From Burkholderia latens (lineage in GTDB: Bacteria; Pseudomonadota; Gammaproteobacteria; Burkholderiales; Burkholderiaceae): a stretch of 64,000 nt of DNA. The DNA is taken from NCBI RefSeq assembly GCF_001718795.1, contig NZ_CP013435.1, forward strand, positions 124,001 through 188,000. The letters run 5' to 3'. Shown piece by piece: positions 61,992 through 64,000 of the stretch. The notes below the pieces were generated by a model that was not told where the DNA came from, ran no database searches, and saw only the letters and a program-made list of their open reading frames with translations. The position numbers and the translations under genes are program-made. The first letter of the stretch is position 1. Every line of letters begins with the position of its first letter.

Positions 61992-62321
61992 TTAATTCCC
62001 GACCGTCACAGTGATGTGACAGGATTGCTTCTCGATGCGGTTACCGCGGCCCTTGGCGCGCGCGGTGAAACGCTTGAGCGATGCAGCCTTGTCGACGTAG
62101 ATGCTCTTGATCTTGAGCTCGTCGATATCAGCGCCTTCGTTGTGCTCCGCATTCGCGATTGCCGACAGCACAACCTTCTTCACGATGCCAGCCGCCTTCT
62201 TCGGCGAGAACGTCAGAACGTTCAGCGCCTTGTCGACCGGCAAACCGCGGATCTGGTCAGCCACAAGGCGCGTTTTTTGCGCCGAGATGCGGGCACCGCG
62301 ATGAATTGCTTTCACTTCCAT
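61992..62321 (-). CDS. rplV: 50S ribosomal protein L22
   Basis: L22 (109 residues) begins [20 protein letters not shown] and contains the tunnel-lining loop near [20 protein letters not shown]. The loop is the usual site of macrolide resistance changes. It is 11 bp upstream of rpsC. Confidence 0.98.
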
Positions 62322-62333
62322 CTTGATTGCCCC

Positions 62334-62609
62334 TTATTTCTTGGCCTTCTTGTCGGCCGCGTGACCCTTGAACGTACGGGTCAGTGCGAACTCGCCAAGC
62401 TTGTGGCCGACCATGTTTTCCGAGATGTACACCGGAACGTGTTGACGGCCGTTGTGAACAGCGATCGTCAGGCCGATGAAATCCGGCAGAATCGTCGAGC
62501 GACGCGACCAGGTCTTGATCGGCTTTTTGTCGCGCGAAGCTGCAGCCGCCTCAACTTTCTTCAGCAAATGGGCGTCGCAGAACGGACCTTTTTTTACAGA
62601 ACGTGCCAT
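62334..62609 (-). CDS. rpsS: 30S ribosomal protein S19
   Basis: S19 (91 residues) begins [20 protein letters not shown] and contains [24 protein letters not shown] sequence and [16 protein letters not shown]. It binds S13 in the 30S head. Confidence 0.98.
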
Positions 62610-62619
62610 TGCCTACTCC

Positions 62620-63447
62620 TTAACGCTTGTGACGGCGCTGGACGATCATCGTCGTCGTGCGCTTGTTGCTGCGGGTGCGGTAACCCTTAGCCGGCGTACC
62701 CCACGGGCTCACCGGGTCGCGACCTGCAGCCGTCTTGCCCTCACCACCACCGTGCGGGTGATCAACCGGGTTCATCGCAACGCCACGCACCGTCGGGCGG
62801 ATACCGCGCCAGCGGTTCGCGCCGGCCTTGCCGATTTGGCGCAGGCTATGCTCTTCGTTGCCGACTTCACCGATCGTTGCACGGCACTCGATGTGCACGC
62901 GGCGGATTTCGCCCGAACGCAGACGAACCTGCGCGTAGACGCCTTCACGCGCCAGCAGCATGGCCGACGTGCCAGCCGAACGCGCCATTTGCGCGCCCTT
63001 GCCCGGCAGCATCTCGATGCAGTGGATCGTCGTACCGACCGGAATGTTGCGGATCGGCAGCGTGTTGCCTGCACGGATCGGCGCTTCCGAACCCGACATC
63101 AGCTGTTGGCCGACGGTCAGGCCCTTCGGGGCGATGATGTAGCGACGCTCGCCGTCTGCGTAGAGCACCAGCGCGATGTTCGCGCTGCGGTTCGGGTCGT
63201 ACTCGAGACGCTCGACCTTTGCCGGGATGCCGTCCTTCGTGCGACGGAAATCGACGATACGGTAGTGATGCTTGTGACCACCGCCCTTGTGACGGGTGGT
63301 GATGCGACCGTTGTTGTTACGGCCGGCGGTCGAGCTCTGCGAATCGAGCAGTGCCGCGTACGGCTTGCCCTGGTGCAGGCTCTTGTTGACCACCTTGACC
63401 ATCGCGCGGCGACCCGGCGAAGTCGGTTTAACTTTCACGATTGCCAT
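62620..63447 (-). CDS. rplB: 50S ribosomal protein L2
   Basis: L2 (275 residues) is a primary binder of 23S rRNA near the peptidyl transferase centre. Signatures: [40 protein letters not shown], and [20 protein letters not shown], which includes the functionally important histidine. Confidence 0.98.
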   Translation of the reverse strand: MAIVKVKPTSPGRRAMVKVVNKSLHQGKPYAALLDSQSSTAGRNNNGRITTRHKGGGHKHHYRIVDFRRTKDGIPAKVERLEYDPNRSANIALVLYADGERRYIIAPKGLTVGQQLMSGSEAPIRAGNTLPIRNIPVGTTIHCIEMLPGKGAQMARSAGTSAMLLAREGVYAQVRLRSGEIRRVHIECRATIGEVGNEEHSLRQIGKAGANRWRGIRPTVRGVAMNPVDHPHGGGEGKTAAGRDPVSPWGTPAKGYRTRSNKRTTTMIVQRRHKR

Positions 63448-63449
63448 GA

Positions 63450-63764
63450 TTACTTGGCCTCCGCTTCAAAGTTGATTTCCTGGCCGGGCTTCAGGCAAAC
63501 GTACGCCTTCTTCACGTCCTTGCGGCGGCCCATCGAACGGCCGAAGCGCTTTTGCTTGCCCTTCTGAACCAGCACGTTGACCGAATCAACTTCAACCTTG
63601 AACAGCAGCTCGACAGCCGCCTTCACTTCCTGCTTCGTGGCATCCGGTGCGACTTCGAACACGACTTGCTCGTTCTTGTCGGCAACCAGCGTCGCCTTTT
63701 CCGAGATCACCGGTGCGAGCAGGACCTGCATCAAACGATGATCGTTCTTGCGAATCTCGCTCAT
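63450..63764 (-). CDS. rplW: 50S ribosomal protein L23
   Basis: L23 (104 residues) surrounds the tunnel exit and docks trigger factor and SRP. It has [20 protein letters not shown] and the Lys-rich [20 protein letters not shown]. It lies 2 bp before rplB and overlaps the rplD stop codon by 4 bp. Confidence 0.98.
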
Positions 63765-64000
63765 GACAGCAACTCCTCGATCTGGGCGACCGCAGCCTTC
63801 GTGACCAGCACTTTCTTGAAGTAGATCAGCGACAGCGGGTCAGCGTAGCGCGGCTCGACAATCGCCACGTGCGGCAGGTTGCGCGAAGCCAGGTACAGGT
63901 TCTCGTCGACCGTGTCCGTGATGATCAGAACGGAGTCGAGACCCATGGTCTTGAATTTGTCAGCCAGCAGCTTGGTCTTCGGCGCTTCGAGGACGATGTC
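63761..64000 (-). CDS. rplD: 50S ribosomal protein L4 (partial, 5' part beyond window)
   Basis: The last 79 codons of L4 are present, from [20 protein letters not shown] through [20 protein letters not shown] to the C-terminus AQIEELLS. The start codon lies right of position 64000. L4 lines the exit tunnel; in E. coli it represses the S10 operon. Confidence 0.97.

Overview
The window is about 64 kb of GC-rich (roughly two-thirds G+C by eye) proteobacterial chromosome. Gene content and order point to a betaproteobacterium of the genus Burkholderia, most likely the B. cepacia complex, primary chromosome: gltBD, ugpBAEC-Q, dgt-aroB-aroK-pilQ..M/mrcA, hemB/dsbD/cutA and the complete rplQ-rpoA...rplD ribosomal cluster. 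This assignment comes from recognising proteins and synteny; no search was run.

Layout, left to right. 1-5.9 kb (minus): an outer-membrane lipid-asymmetry operon mlaF-mlaE-mlaD-mlaA-mlaC-mlaB, continuing into a YadG/YadH-like ABC-2 exporter cut by the window edge. 5.9-9.65 kb (minus): thiamine thiazole genes thiO-thiS-thiG-thiE behind a TPP riboswitch. 9.9-13.8 kb: an SbmA/YddA-type ABC transporter (plus), then a sodium:alanine/glycine symporter and a 2'-5' RNA ligase (minus). 13.8-16.1 kb: an AT-richer island carrying a frameshifted colicin-M-like (lipid-II-degrading) bacteriocin gene and a candidate Cmi-type immunity gene. This is the main accessory system here. 16.2-22.4 kb (minus): glutamate synthase gltB-gltD. 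22.7-23.4 kb: a RAYT-like transposase-family gene whose catalytic residues appear to be replaced. 23.6-24.4 kb: ompW. 24.5-29.6 kb (minus): the glycerol-3-phosphate/glycerophosphodiester uptake operon ugpB-ugpA-ugpE-ugpC-ugpQ. 29.7-36.7 kb (minus): type IV pilus assembly genes pilM-pilN-pilO/P fusion-pilQ, running into aroK-aroB-dgt. 36.9-39.3 kb (plus): mrcA (PBP1A). 39.4-46.2 kb: cyaY, lptM, the periplasmic methionine sulfoxide repair pair msrP-msrQ, the system II cytochrome c maturation pair (ResB/ResC type) and a cytochrome c4. 46.4-50.6 kb: engB, a candidate small RNA, hemB, dsbD and cutA. 50.9-64 kb (minus): the S10-spc-alpha ribosomal protein cluster from rplD (cut by the right edge) to rplQ, with secY, infA and rpoA.

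Much of the window supports the cell envelope: lipid transport (Mla), peptidoglycan synthesis (PBP1A), pilus assembly, periplasmic redox and heme chemistry (DsbD, MsrPQ, Ccs, cytochrome c4) and an LPS-translocon lipoprotein (LptM). Many operons use 4-bp ATGA/GTGA stop-start overlaps, which were used to fix start codons. I saw no rRNA, tRNA, CRISPR array or intact insertion sequence. Many very long open frames antisense to real genes (for example opposite gltBD, mrcA and secY) are composition artefacts of GC-rich coding sequence and are left out.
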